A stretch of 64,000 nt of DNA from VXOI01 sp965215675 (lineage in GTDB: Bacteria > Chloroflexota > Dehalococcoidia > Lucifugimonadales > UBA3495). The position numbers and the translations under genes are program-made. Below are positions 1 to 7,801 of the stretch, one piece after another (positions within the stretch are counted from its first letter, which is position 1; each line of letters opens with the position of its first letter). Below the pieces are notes generated by a model. It was not told the DNA's origin and searched no databases. It was given only the letters and a program-made list of their open reading frames with translations. Location of the stretch: NCBI GenBank assembly GCA_965215675.1, contig OZ244112.1, positions 1,116,001-1,180,000 of the forward strand, given 5' to 3'.

Positions 1-2
1 GC

Positions 3-530
3 AGCTTCGATGATCCGCGTGTGACCCTGCGCCACGAAGACGCCCGGGCGTTCTTGCAGTCCGGTGGCGACGGCTTCGATGTGATTGTCCTGGACCTGGT
101 CGACCCCTTGGAGGAAGGAACCGCGTACCTGCTATACACCGACGAGTTCTACCGCATCGCAAAGGCGCGGCTGAATCCAGGCGGAGTGCTTGTGACGCAG
201 TCTGGACCGGCAGGGCTGCCCAACCACCGGGAATGTTTCACCACCATCTTCCACACCCTGAGCGAGGTATTCACCCACGCGGCGGCGGCGCAGGTGCATG
301 TGCCCGCCTTCCAGACGCTGTGGGGATTCACCATCGCCTCTGATGCTCCTCTACAACACCAGCCGGAGCCTGGGCTCGATGCGGCCATCGCCGGGCGGAT
401 CAGCAAGCCGCTTCGGCACTACGACGGGGAAACCCACCGGGGAATGTTCGCCCTGCCAAAGTTCCTGCGTGAAGGTATTGAGGGCGAAACCCGGGTCAAC
501 CGGGACGATCACCCCGTATTCATGGTGTAG
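3..530 (+). CDS. speE: Spermidine synthase, C-terminal part (5' end outside window)
   Basis: This is the C-terminal part of a polyamine aminopropyltransferase, which moves an aminopropyl group from decarboxylated SAM to putrescine. The frame is open from the first bases of the window, so the start codon and the N-terminal beta domain lie upstream. The visible part has the SAM-fold features of the family: DDPRV, then DAR.FL, a D.IVLDLVDP stretch at the catalytic-acid region, TDEFYR and the strand LNPGGVLVTQSG. It ends in HPVFMV at a TAG. No downstream gene on this strand belongs to an obvious operon. Family assignment is firm; substrate choice among polyamines cannot be told. Confidence 0.88.
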   Translation, partial: SFDDPRVTLRHEDARAFLQSGGDGFDVIVLDLVDPLEEGTAYLLYTDEFYRIAKARLNPGGVLVTQSGPAGLPNHRECFTTIFHTLSEVFTHAAAAQVHVPAFQTLWGFTIASDAPLQHQPEPGLDAAIAGRISKPLRHYDGETHRGMFALPKFLREGIEGETRVNRDDHPVFMV

Positions 531-702
531 CGACCCGCGCGCTCCCCTCTCCTGCCCCACAGGCGCGCTTTGCCGGCAATACCGCGACTGCAATGGACCG
601 GTTTGGCGATTCGTCACTTGCCAGCGGGAAAGATGTGGGTGATTGCCGCCGGTGAGCAAGAGGGCGATGCTGTTGGTCCGGCTTATTCCAAAGCATGAAA
701 AG

Positions 703-726
703 GGGGCGCACTGCTTTGTGCGCCCC
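703..726. terminator. Hairpin of the GGGGCGCAC family, probable bidirectional terminator
   Basis: Perfect 9-bp stem (GGGGCGCAC / GTGCGCCCC) with a 6-nt loop, between the convergent ends of speE and the TPR protein. There is no long T-tract, so termination is inferred from strength and position. Related hairpins occur at 32382 and 49234. Confidence 0.5.
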
Positions 727-782
727 TGTGATTTCAGGCTCAGCGTGAGCCCCGCAATGCCCAATAGGTATACCCTTGGGTC

Positions 783-1580
783 TTACTCGGTTTCGCTCCA
801 GGCTACCTGAAGCTCTTCCTCGTCTATAAGGCCCTCTTCATCTTCGTCGTCGGCTGTATCGTCGTCAGCGATGAGACGCTCAGCGACTACTCCCTCACGG
901 CCAGGGCGAGCTTGCGCGGTCCGGGTCGGGAATGACGCGACGTTCTGCAGGCTGCGGTGCCGCGACTTTTCGTGGATCACTATGCTGATGCTGCCTTCAC
1001 CAGCAGCCAGTATGGCGGCAGCGTAGGTGTTGCCACCCTCGATCAGGCGGCTGAGGCGGTGGCCGATGTGCGGGTCCACCTGTCCCAGGAACTCGCCGTC
1101 TTCGGTGTAAACGCTGATCGCATGGTGCTCAATCACCAGCCGCACGGGGTCGCCAGGGGAAACCAGGGCCGACGACAGGTTGCGCGGGGTGTGCAGCAAA
1201 GTCGTGGTCGCCGATTTGCCACTTTCGCCGATGAACAGCTGTGGCGCGCCGGCGGCCCGGCGGGCGTGCCGGGTGGTGGCGGCCGAACTGCTGCGCATCT
1301 GGTCCAGGCGGGCGCGGTTCTTGCGGGCTATGTTGTTGTTGGGCGCGACTTGGCCGACGCGGTCAACCACGGTGTGGGCCTCATCATAACTGCCCAATTC
1401 GATGAGTGCCTTGGTAAGGCGGTTCATGGCCTCGACGTCGTTGGCGAACAGCTCCAGAATGGCGCGGTTCACTTCGGCGGCACGTTCCCATTCGCCCCTC
1501 ATGGCCAAGGCGACGGCCTCCCGGTCCAGATCCTTCTTGAAGCTTGCCCCCTTAGCGGTGGCGGCAATTTCCGAGCTCAT
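783..1580 (-). CDS. TPR-containing protein with unknown C-terminal domain and acidic tail
   Basis: Predicted cytoplasmic protein of 265 residues, function unknown. Residues about 18-85 form a tetratricopeptide-like helical pair (EAVALAMRGEWERAAEVN, then ALIELGSYDEAHTVVDRVGQVAPNN), usually a protein-interaction scaffold. Residues about 135-210 form a second beta-rich domain (VRLVIEHHAISVYTEDG, FLGQVDPHIGHRLSRLIEGG) that I do not recognise. The last 30 residues are strongly acidic. The start was set at the ATG preceded by GGAAGGAG; a longer in-frame ATG at 1751 would add a Cys/Arg-rich stretch with no family character. It lies alone, downstream of the GT2 gene with a 226-bp gap. Confidence 0.7.
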   Translation of the reverse strand: MSSEIAATAKGASFKKDLDREAVALAMRGEWERAAEVNRAILELFANDVEAMNRLTKALIELGSYDEAHTVVDRVGQVAPNNNIARKNRARLDQMRSSSAATTRHARRAAGAPQLFIGESGKSATTTLLHTPRNLSSALVSPGDPVRLVIEHHAISVYTEDGEFLGQVDPHIGHRLSRLIEGGNTYAAAILAAGEGSISIVIHEKSRHRSLQNVASFPTRTAQARPGREGVVAERLIADDDTADDEDEEGLIDEEELQVAWSETE

Positions 1581-1806
1581 TTTCTCCTTCCGTTTCCTGC
1601 ATCGCCCGATGCGCTTGATCGGGCTATCAATGCCGTCTCCCCCCGGGCGACAGCACTTGCCGGACCCCTCGCGGGTGGCTGAATAATTTCTTCGATAATC
1701 TACTGATACACCCGCTGCTAGGTGGCGGTCAATAGTATTATCAACCTGCATATGAGGAAATTATGAAGGAATTTCGTGAAATTGTGTGGGGTACGAATTT
1801 CGAAAT

Positions 1807-2514
1807 TTATCGACGGGAACCGTTCCGGTGCCGCCACCTGATGCGCAACAAATCAAGTGTCATCGAAAAGGCGTCACGGAGGGGCCTGACCTTGCTGTGT
1901 TCCCGATAATGCCAGTCGACACCGATTTCGGCTATCGTCAGGCCATGAAGGCGTGCGAGATGGAGCACTTCGACGTCGTAAGAGAAGCCGTTCATTGTGG
2001 CACGGTCAAACAAATGCACCGCGGCATTGCCCCTGAAACACTTGAATCCGCACTGGGTGTCGGCCAACTCAAGCGACGCTAGTCGGCGGGTGATTGAGTT
2101 GAATACCCGCCCCATAAGGTGCCGCCGGCCCGGCTCGCCGTAGCGTGCCGCTCCAGGTGCCTCCCGCGATCCCACGGCGATGTCGGTGTCTTCGCAGCAT
2201 GGGGGCAGCAGCCGCTCAACCTGCGCTATGGGAACCGACAGGTCGGCGTCGCACAAGAGACGGAATTCGCCGCTGGCGGCAAGCATCCCGTTTCGGACCG
2301 CCCATCCCTTGCCTCCATGGGGCAGGGGCAGCACTCGAATCCTGGAATCGCCCTCGGCGGCCTTGTAGACCAACCGAGCGGTGGCATCGGTGCTGCCGTC
2401 GTCCGCGACGACTATCTCCCACTCGTAGTCCTGCGCAACAAGGTAGGCAATGATTTCCCTGACAGTCTGGGATATGCGGAGTTCTTCGTTGTAGGCGGGG
2501 ATGACAACGGACAA
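1807..2514 (-). CDS. Family 2 glycosyltransferase (dolichyl-phosphate glucosyl/mannosyltransferase type)
   Basis: GT-A fold glycosyltransferase that probably transfers a hexose from a nucleotide sugar to a polyprenyl phosphate. Seen: start SVVIPAYNEE, ADDGSTDAT around residue 40, HGGKGWAVRNGM, the metal-binding CDADLS near residue 90, and ADTQCGFKCFRG near 150, which is typical of the DPM1/ALG5-like branch. The protein lacks the C-terminal membrane helices of some homologues. The TTG start has no clear Shine-Dalgarno sequence; upstream in-frame codons (PTPLYLSVVIPAYN) look family-like, so a few more residues from a rare start codon are possible. Not obviously co-transcribed with lysC (174-bp gap). 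Confidence 0.85.
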   Translation of the reverse strand: MSVVIPAYNEELRISQTVREIIAYLVAQDYEWEIVVADDGSTDATARLVYKAAEGDSRIRVLPLPHGGKGWAVRNGMLAASGEFRLLCDADLSVPIAQVERLLPPCCEDTDIAVGSREAPGAARYGEPGRRHLMGRVFNSITRRLASLELADTQCGFKCFRGNAAVHLFDRATMNGFSYDVEVLHLARLHGLTIAEIGVDWHYREHSKVRPLRDAFSMTLDLLRIRWRHRNGSRR

Positions 2515-2688
2515 GTAGAGGGGTGTGGGAGTTTGCGGAGCGGAGTGCGAAATGGGGACATCACTCCTGGAAACTGGAGGACATAATCATGAGGGGACAA
2601 AACTGGAACAAGCGGGTTTTCCGACCACGCCGGTGTCGCTGCTGACCAACCGCCCTGCGTCCACCGGATGCCGGCCAGGAGCGGCGGT

Positions 2689-4008
2689 TCAGCTACGATC
2701 CAGCTGGAAGCCCTCGTGCAGCAAGCGCACTGCGTCTCGTCCCTGCGACTCGTCGATTATACAGGATATGCGTATTTCCGAGGTGGTGATCATGTCGATA
2801 TTGACGCCACCGTTGGCCAGCAAGCGGAACATCCGCGAGGCGTAACCGGGCGTGTTCTGCATACCGGAGCCCACGATGCTTACCGCGGCCAGTCCGGCAG
2901 AGCTGACGACTCCCGCTGCTCCCAGCTGTTGGGCCATACCCTCAACGAGACGCACGGCGGCGGGCAGGTCGGTGCGGCTGACAGTGAAGCTGATGTCGGT
3001 GGACTTGTCTCCGCCGGTGTTTTGGACGATGGTGTCCACGCTGATGCTGGCCTCGGCCAATGGCTCGAACAGCGCGGCGGCCAGGCCGGGGCGGTCGGGT
3101 ACGCTCTGCACCGTGATCTTGGCGACGTTGGCGTTGTAGGCTATGCCGGTGACTTTGATTCTGTCTTCCATCTGATTCCCGGTCTGAAATTCGGCGGATG
3201 GGCTGATAGCGGTGATGTGTTCGGGCTCGGGCTTTGCGGCGGTGGGGAGCCCGGCTGCGAAGGCGTCGGCGGGTCCGTTGCCAACGGCGTGGATAAGGGT
3301 GCCGGGGGTATCGCTGAAGCTGGAGGCAACGTAGATGGGCACGCGGTAGACGCCGCCCAGCTCGATGGACCGAGGGTGCATCTTGGCGCCCAGGCTGGCC
3401 AGCTCCAGCATCTCCTCGTAGCCGACCTCGTCAATCTTGCGGGCCCCGGAAACGATGCGAGGGTCGGCGGTGTAGATGCCCTCAACGTCGGTGTAGATTT
3501 CGCACCGGTCGGCCTGCAGGGCGGCGGCAATGGCTACGGCGGTGGTGTCGGACCCTCCCCGGCCCAGCGTGGTGATATCGTCTTCGGCCGTGATGCCCTG
3601 GAACCCTGCAACGACCACGATGCGCCCGGCATCGAGCTCGCGGCGCACGCGAGCCGGCTCAATGCGGCTGATGCGGGCCCGGCCGAAACTGGTGTCTGTG
3701 CGGATGCCGGCCTGGGGTCCGCTGAGGCTGATCGCTTCGTGGCCCAGCTCTCTGAGCGCCATGGTCAGGAGAGTGGAGGACACAAGCTCGCCAGTGGAGA
3801 GAAGCAGGTCCATTTCGCGGGCGTGCGGCTCGTGGGAAATGGTGTGGGCCAGTTCGATGAGCTCGTCGGTGGTGTCGCCCATAGCCGAAACAACGACCAC
3901 CACCGCGGCGCCCGACTTCTGCACTGCGCCGATGCGTTTTGCCACGTTTATTATCCTCTCGGCATCGGCCACCGAGGAACCGCCATATTTCTGAACAATC
4001 AGGGGCAT
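2689..4008 (-). CDS. lysC: Aspartate kinase
   Basis: Catalyses ATP-dependent phosphorylation of aspartate, the first step towards lysine, threonine and methionine. The N-terminus MPLIVQKYGGSSVAD carries the K.GG.S phosphate-binding motif, followed by GFQGIT and TLGRGGSDTTAVA near residue 160 and Y.DVEGIYTADPR. The C-terminal ~150 residues hold two ACT regulatory domains (ITVQSVPDRPGLAAALFEPL and VSIVGSGMQNTPGYASRMF), so allosteric control by lysine and/or threonine is expected. At 439 residues it is a monofunctional enzyme without a homoserine dehydrogenase fusion. It follows thrB by 74 bp on the same strand, consistent with a threonine-pathway operon; hom is not in the window. Confidence 0.95.
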   Translation of the reverse strand: MPLIVQKYGGSSVADAERIINVAKRIGAVQKSGAAVVVVVSAMGDTTDELIELAHTISHEPHAREMDLLLSTGELVSSTLLTMALRELGHEAISLSGPQAGIRTDTSFGRARISRIEPARVRRELDAGRIVVVAGFQGITAEDDITTLGRGGSDTTAVAIAAALQADRCEIYTDVEGIYTADPRIVSGARKIDEVGYEEMLELASLGAKMHPRSIELGGVYRVPIYVASSFSDTPGTLIHAVGNGPADAFAAGLPTAAKPEPEHITAISPSAEFQTGNQMEDRIKVTGIAYNANVAKITVQSVPDRPGLAAALFEPLAEASISVDTIVQNTGGDKSTDISFTVSRTDLPAAVRLVEGMAQQLGAAGVVSSAGLAAVSIVGSGMQNTPGYASRMFRLLANGGVNIDMITTSEIRISCIIDESQGRDAVRLLHEGFQLDRS

Positions 4009-4082
4009 CGGGCTTGTCTCACAAGACTCGGGTGATGTCGGGGTTGGACCCAGCAGCGGGCCGCCCCGTCCGCCGCATACTT

Positions 4083-5012
4083 CTACGATAACAGATGCGC
4101 GCCAAGCGAGGTCGGCTGGGTTACCTTGACGGTGCCTTCGACGGCGGTCTGGCGGGCGGCTTCGGCCATCTCGTATGCAACGGTCATCTCACGGCCCTTG
4201 GTCAGCGCCAGCACGGTTGAGCCGCTGCCGGAGAGGAATGCGCCGAGGGCGCCGGCATCACGGGCGGCCTTCATCAGCAGCTTCATGGCCGGGAACAGCG
4301 GCTGGCGATAGGGCTGGTGGAGTTTGTCCTGGGTTGCCACTTCGAGATATTCAGGATGATTGGTGGCCATGCCGGCCACCAGCAGCGCCACCCGGGCCAT
4401 GTTGTGCACAGCGTCGGGCACCGAAAGCTGCTGAGGCAGCACAGCTCGGGCGTCGGCTGTGGCAATGCGAACTTCAGGGATGAACAGCACGGCGTGAATC
4501 TCTGCGGGAATGCTGACCGGCACCGTGTACAGGGTGCTTTCCTCGGTAACTACGAGCTGCAGGCCGCCCATAACGGCGGCGGCAACATTGTCGGGATGGC
4601 CCTCAATGGTGGCGGCCATTTCCAGCAGGTCCCGGGAACTGAACTCGCCCCCTGACAGGGCATTGGCTGCGGCAAGTCCCCCCGAGATGGCGGCGGCGCT
4701 GCTGCCCAATCCCCGGGCCAGCGGTATTTCATTCTTGCAGCTTACGCTGACCGGGGGCATCGTCTGACCAAGCTCGTGGTACAGGAACTCCATGGAACGG
4801 TAGACGAGATTCTCCGGCCCGGCCTGCAGCTCGCCCGCACCCTCGCCGGAGACAGTCACCGAAGGGCCAGCGCTATTGGGGAGCAGTTCGACCTCGATGG
4901 TGTTCCAGATGTCCAGCGCCATGCCGAGGCAGTCGTAGCCAGGTCCGAGGTTGGCAGTTGTCGCGGGGGCGGCGATGCGGATGGCGTCCGCCGGACTGGT
5001 TGGCTGGTTCAT
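4083..5012 (-). CDS. thrB: Homoserine kinase
   Basis: GHMP-family kinase phosphorylating L-homoserine for threonine synthesis. Seen: IAAPATTANLGPGYDCLGMALD at residues 12-33, the ATP-loop PLARGLGSSAAAISGG near residue 95, and the C-terminal GAFLSGSGSTVLAL. Length 309 fits the family. The start codon overlaps the stop of the phosphonoacetate hydrolase-like gene (ATGA-type, 4 bp), implying translational coupling, and lysC follows 74 bp later. Confidence 0.94.
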   Translation of the reverse strand: MNQPTSPADAIRIAAPATTANLGPGYDCLGMALDIWNTIEVELLPNSAGPSVTVSGEGAGELQAGPENLVYRSMEFLYHELGQTMPPVSVSCKNEIPLARGLGSSAAAISGGLAAANALSGGEFSSRDLLEMAATIEGHPDNVAAAVMGGLQLVVTEESTLYTVPVSIPAEIHAVLFIPEVRIATADARAVLPQQLSVPDAVHNMARVALLVAGMATNHPEYLEVATQDKLHQPYRQPLFPAMKLLMKAARDAGALGAFLSGSGSTVLALTKGREMTVAYEMAEAARQTAVEGTVKVTQPTSLGAHLLS

Positions 5013-6157
5013 GAAAGCAGTCCGTCGGGACGCGGCGGGAGCACATCCTCGAAAACGTAGCGGCCTACATCCAGGTTCTGCCGGAAACGGGCGGCAGTGC
5101 TCGTGTCCAGGCCGGGGCCACAGCCGAATATCGGCACGGTGGTCTCATGGGCCGAGCCGTGGGAGCGGAGTCCGGCAGGCATTGCCACCTCGGACGGGTC
5201 TCCGAATACGGTGCTGGGGTCGGCAAGAACGAAGATGTCGCCGACACGCTCCTGCATTAGATGAAACCGCGCCGCCGCTTCCTCTCCGGATACTGCGTCC
5301 TCCACGCCGTCGAGGTTTCGCAGCGTGTCCAGGGCGGCGTTGAGATCGGACGATTCGTCCAGGTGAACGTAGATGCTGCCGCCAAGATTGGAGTGATGAA
5401 CGACGTAGCGGTCTTTGATCACGGGAATGGCCCTTGCGCTGATACCGTAGCGGCCCAGTTCCGCGGGCAGGTGCAGCATTCGAGTCTTGTCGGACATGCC
5501 GTGGTCGGCGGTAACGAGCATTCGCGCACCGGGAGCCTGCTCCAGTACCGCGCCGAGCCCCTCGTCCAGCAACGTTACGTGGCGGGCCGACTCGGGGTCG
5601 TTGGGAGCGTAGGTATGCATGGCGTAGTCGGTGGTGGTCAGGTAGACGAGGTCGAAGGGTTCCTGGGACATGGCGTACCGCCCGGCATCAAGCACCCAGC
5701 GATTGACCTCCAGAGAGTAGATGGGCGGCGGCTCACCCACACCCGATACCACCCAGCCGGGAGGGTCCTCGGATGAAATGCTGACCGTGGCCCCGTCGCT
5801 GAGCAACCGACGCAGCTTGTCCTTGGCAGTTACGAGCAGGGAACGCAGGCCACAGGCTGTTGCTCGCTGGAACATGGTTTCGGCCCGCAGAAATTCGGCG
5901 GACTCCATGTAGAACTCTTCGCCGAGCTGCCGGTCGAGCAGATAGTTAGAGGTGATGCCGTGCGTCTCCGGATAGCTGCCCGTCACCAGCGAAACGTTGT
6001 TGACGTTGGTGACGCTGGGGGTCATACCGTTGCCGTTGACCCGGAACCCTCGCTGCGCCATGGCCGCAAGGTTGGGCGCGGGACAGGCGTCCAGATACTC
6101 CGGGTCCAGCCCGTCGATCAAAACAACAATGATGGGTGTATTCACAGCGTCAACCAA
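5009..6157 (-). CDS. phnA: Alkaline-phosphatase-superfamily hydrolase, probable phosphonoacetate hydrolase
   Basis: Predicted metal-dependent hydrolase of the type I phosphodiesterase/nucleotide pyrophosphatase fold. Its layout follows phosphonoacetate hydrolase, which cleaves the C-P bond of phosphonoacetate to acetate and phosphate. Seen: VVLIDGLDPEYLDACPAP with the first metal Asp, the putative nucleophile Thr in TPSVTNVNNVSL (about residue 48), SNYLLDRQ, ATTDYAMH-type Asp/His (here TTDYAMHTY), TADHGM, and the late His in SHGSAHET. Length 382 matches. It overlaps thrB by 4 bp, an unexpected partner. Fold assignment is firm; substrate is inferred from motif similarity recalled for the family. 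Confidence 0.78.
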   Translation of the reverse strand: MVDAVNTPIIVVLIDGLDPEYLDACPAPNLAAMAQRGFRVNGNGMTPSVTNVNNVSLVTGSYPETHGITSNYLLDRQLGEEFYMESAEFLRAETMFQRATACGLRSLLVTAKDKLRRLLSDGATVSISSEDPPGWVVSGVGEPPPIYSLEVNRWVLDAGRYAMSQEPFDLVYLTTTDYAMHTYAPNDPESARHVTLLDEGLGAVLEQAPGARMLVTADHGMSDKTRMLHLPAELGRYGISARAIPVIKDRYVVHHSNLGGSIYVHLDESSDLNAALDTLRNLDGVEDAVSGEEAAARFHLMQERVGDIFVLADPSTVFGDPSEVAMPAGLRSHGSAHETTVPIFGCGPGLDTSTAARFRQNLDVGRYVFEDVLPPRPDGLLS

Positions 6158-6315
6158 TCAGTCGTCTGTGCCAGCCGGATATCAAGGCTTGCAGGGATCC
6201 TCAATCAAGATCCAAGGGGGGCGCGCTGCAAAGCAGTCGCATTGGAGGACACGCAGTATTGCGCCTCCATGCATCGCATTGCCGCCTTCTCATTCTAGCA
6301 GACGGCTATGCCAGC

Positions 6316-7590
6316 TCAGCTTGCGTGCTCTTTCGCCACCTTCAGGTAGTCAAGGGCCAGGCGGGGCAGCAGGAAGCTGCGCATGACACTGTCGTGCGCA
6401 GCGGTACCGATGTTGCCGGCCAATGCGTCGTCTGTCATCAGGGAAACGATGCGGTCCGCACATTCCTTGGGAGACGAGACGAGGTATCCGCTGACGCCGT
6501 CCTCGATCTGCAGGCGGATGCCGCCGGCGTCGCCGCCAATCATGGGCTTGCCCTTCCACATGCCCTCTGTAACAGTGAGGCCAAAGCCCTCGCGAGTGGA
6601 CTTTTGCATCAGGACCGACGAAGCCACCTGGAATGCGTTGACCATCCCGTCGATGCTCGCGGGCAGGCCGGAGGGATCGTGGTAGAGGTGAATGTCCGGG
6701 TCGCCCGCAGCGTGGGACGCCACGCTGTTCACTACTTCCAGAGCCTCAGGATCGTCCGCGGCCTGCGAGAGGCCGAGAAGCGCCAGCTGCAGGCCAGGTA
6801 TCGAGTGGCGGGCCATCCGGTAGGCGTCGATAACGCCCCACGGGTCCTTCCAGAGGTCAAAGCGCGACACCTGTGTGATCAGGGGGCGGGCGCGGTCTAT
6901 GCCCATAGCCGAAACGATATCCCACGCCTCGCTCTCGCGCAGAGGCTGATTCTTGCCGGTGAGCGGATCGATCGCGGGAGGAGCGATGGACACCGGAGTA
7001 CCGTTCAGCATGTGGCGAGGTACGTATTCCTCCAGCGAGAATATCAAGTGGTCGTAGTCGTAGTGCAACGGCAACAGCGATTCCAGTGCATTCTCATTGG
7101 GATGGGTGAGATCGATGTGGCAAATCCAGAACCAGGCCTTTGCGTTGGCCGAGCCGTTGTGGCGGAGCAGGCCGGCCAAGGGCAGTAGCTGTGGGTCGTG
7201 GAGGAACCAGATATCGGCGGAAACCGAGTCCTGGCTCATGGCCTCGGCGACCATCCGGATGTTGTCGTGATAGACCTCGAGTTCGTGTTCCGTAAGGGTG
7301 CCTTCTGCGCCCTGCAGTAGGTTGTGAATCTTCTTTGTCGCTTGGAAAAATTCGGGCGCTGTCGGGTTGATAACGATGCGCTCGGTGGAGATGCCGAGGG
7401 CGTTGAACAGGGGCACCATGGACTGCAGAATCTCCGCCACACCCCCGCCGGTGGCGGTGCTGTTGAGGTGGACCATGCGCAGGCCGCGCATTTCTGCGGC
7501 GAGAGACACCAGTTCCTCGGCTTGCCCGGGGTCCATGTAGGCCAGGTAGTCGTCGAGAGATACGGGAGGATGGTCGAGCTTGAGATACAT
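6316..7590 (-). CDS. treT: Trehalose synthase, glycosyltransferring type (GT4)
   Basis: GT-B fold glycosyltransferase of family 4, resembling TreT, which makes trehalose from NDP-glucose and glucose. Seen: HLNSTATGGGVAEILQSMVPLF near residue 40, WFLHDPQLLPLAGLL near 130, the acceptor/donor segments LITQVSRFDLWKDPWGVIDAY near 240, and the nucleotide-sugar motif STREGFGLTVTEGMWKGKPMIGGDAGGIR near 330. Length 424 is normal. The gene probably supplies a compatible solute. A pair of hairpins separates it from glmS upstream, so it likely has its own promoter. Confidence 0.86.
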   Translation of the reverse strand: MYLKLDHPPVSLDDYLAYMDPGQAEELVSLAAEMRGLRMVHLNSTATGGGVAEILQSMVPLFNALGISTERIVINPTAPEFFQATKKIHNLLQGAEGTLTEHELEVYHDNIRMVAEAMSQDSVSADIWFLHDPQLLPLAGLLRHNGSANAKAWFWICHIDLTHPNENALESLLPLHYDYDHLIFSLEEYVPRHMLNGTPVSIAPPAIDPLTGKNQPLRESEAWDIVSAMGIDRARPLITQVSRFDLWKDPWGVIDAYRMARHSIPGLQLALLGLSQAADDPEALEVVNSVASHAAGDPDIHLYHDPSGLPASIDGMVNAFQVASSVLMQKSTREGFGLTVTEGMWKGKPMIGGDAGGIRLQIEDGVSGYLVSSPKECADRIVSLMTDDALAGNIGTAAHDSVMRSFLLPRLALDYLKVAKEHAS

Positions 7591-7615
7591 CTACTCAGTT
7601 CCTAAGCCAAATTGA

Positions 7616-7663
7616 GCGCCCCGAAGGTCTGCACGCAATTCGCGGCCAGACCGTCTGGGGCGC
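7616..7663. other. Bipartite hairpin in the glmS-treT gap
   Basis: Outer stem GCGCCCC/GGGGCGC encloses an inner stem GGTCTG/CAGACC and a 15-nt loop, directly upstream of treT. It could terminate read-through from glmS or act in the treT leader; the sequence alone does not decide. Confidence 0.4.
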
Positions 7664-7742
7664 AATCGCCCGGGTCGCCTCTATCTTTTCACTTTGATGG
7701 GGTCTGGTGCAAGAGCTTCCCGCACCCTTCGCCAAGGATTCA

Positions 7743-7781
7743 CCGGCGCCCGGCACCCGGCTCTGCGATAGGAGGCGCCGG
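7743..7781 (-). terminator. Hairpin downstream of glmS
   Basis: Perfect CCGGCGCC/GGCGCCGG 8-bp stem with a 23-nt loop, 20 bp past the glmS stop. It lacks a T-tract in the transcript direction, so it is a weak terminator or a 3' stabilising structure. Confidence 0.4.
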
Positions 7782-7801
7782 GGACGTGTGAGGAATGTCG
7801 C

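Noticed and set aside
2668..4035. 455-residue plus-strand open frame opposite lysC
   Set aside because: Gly/Ala/Val-rich shadow of the well-supported aspartate kinase; no family character.
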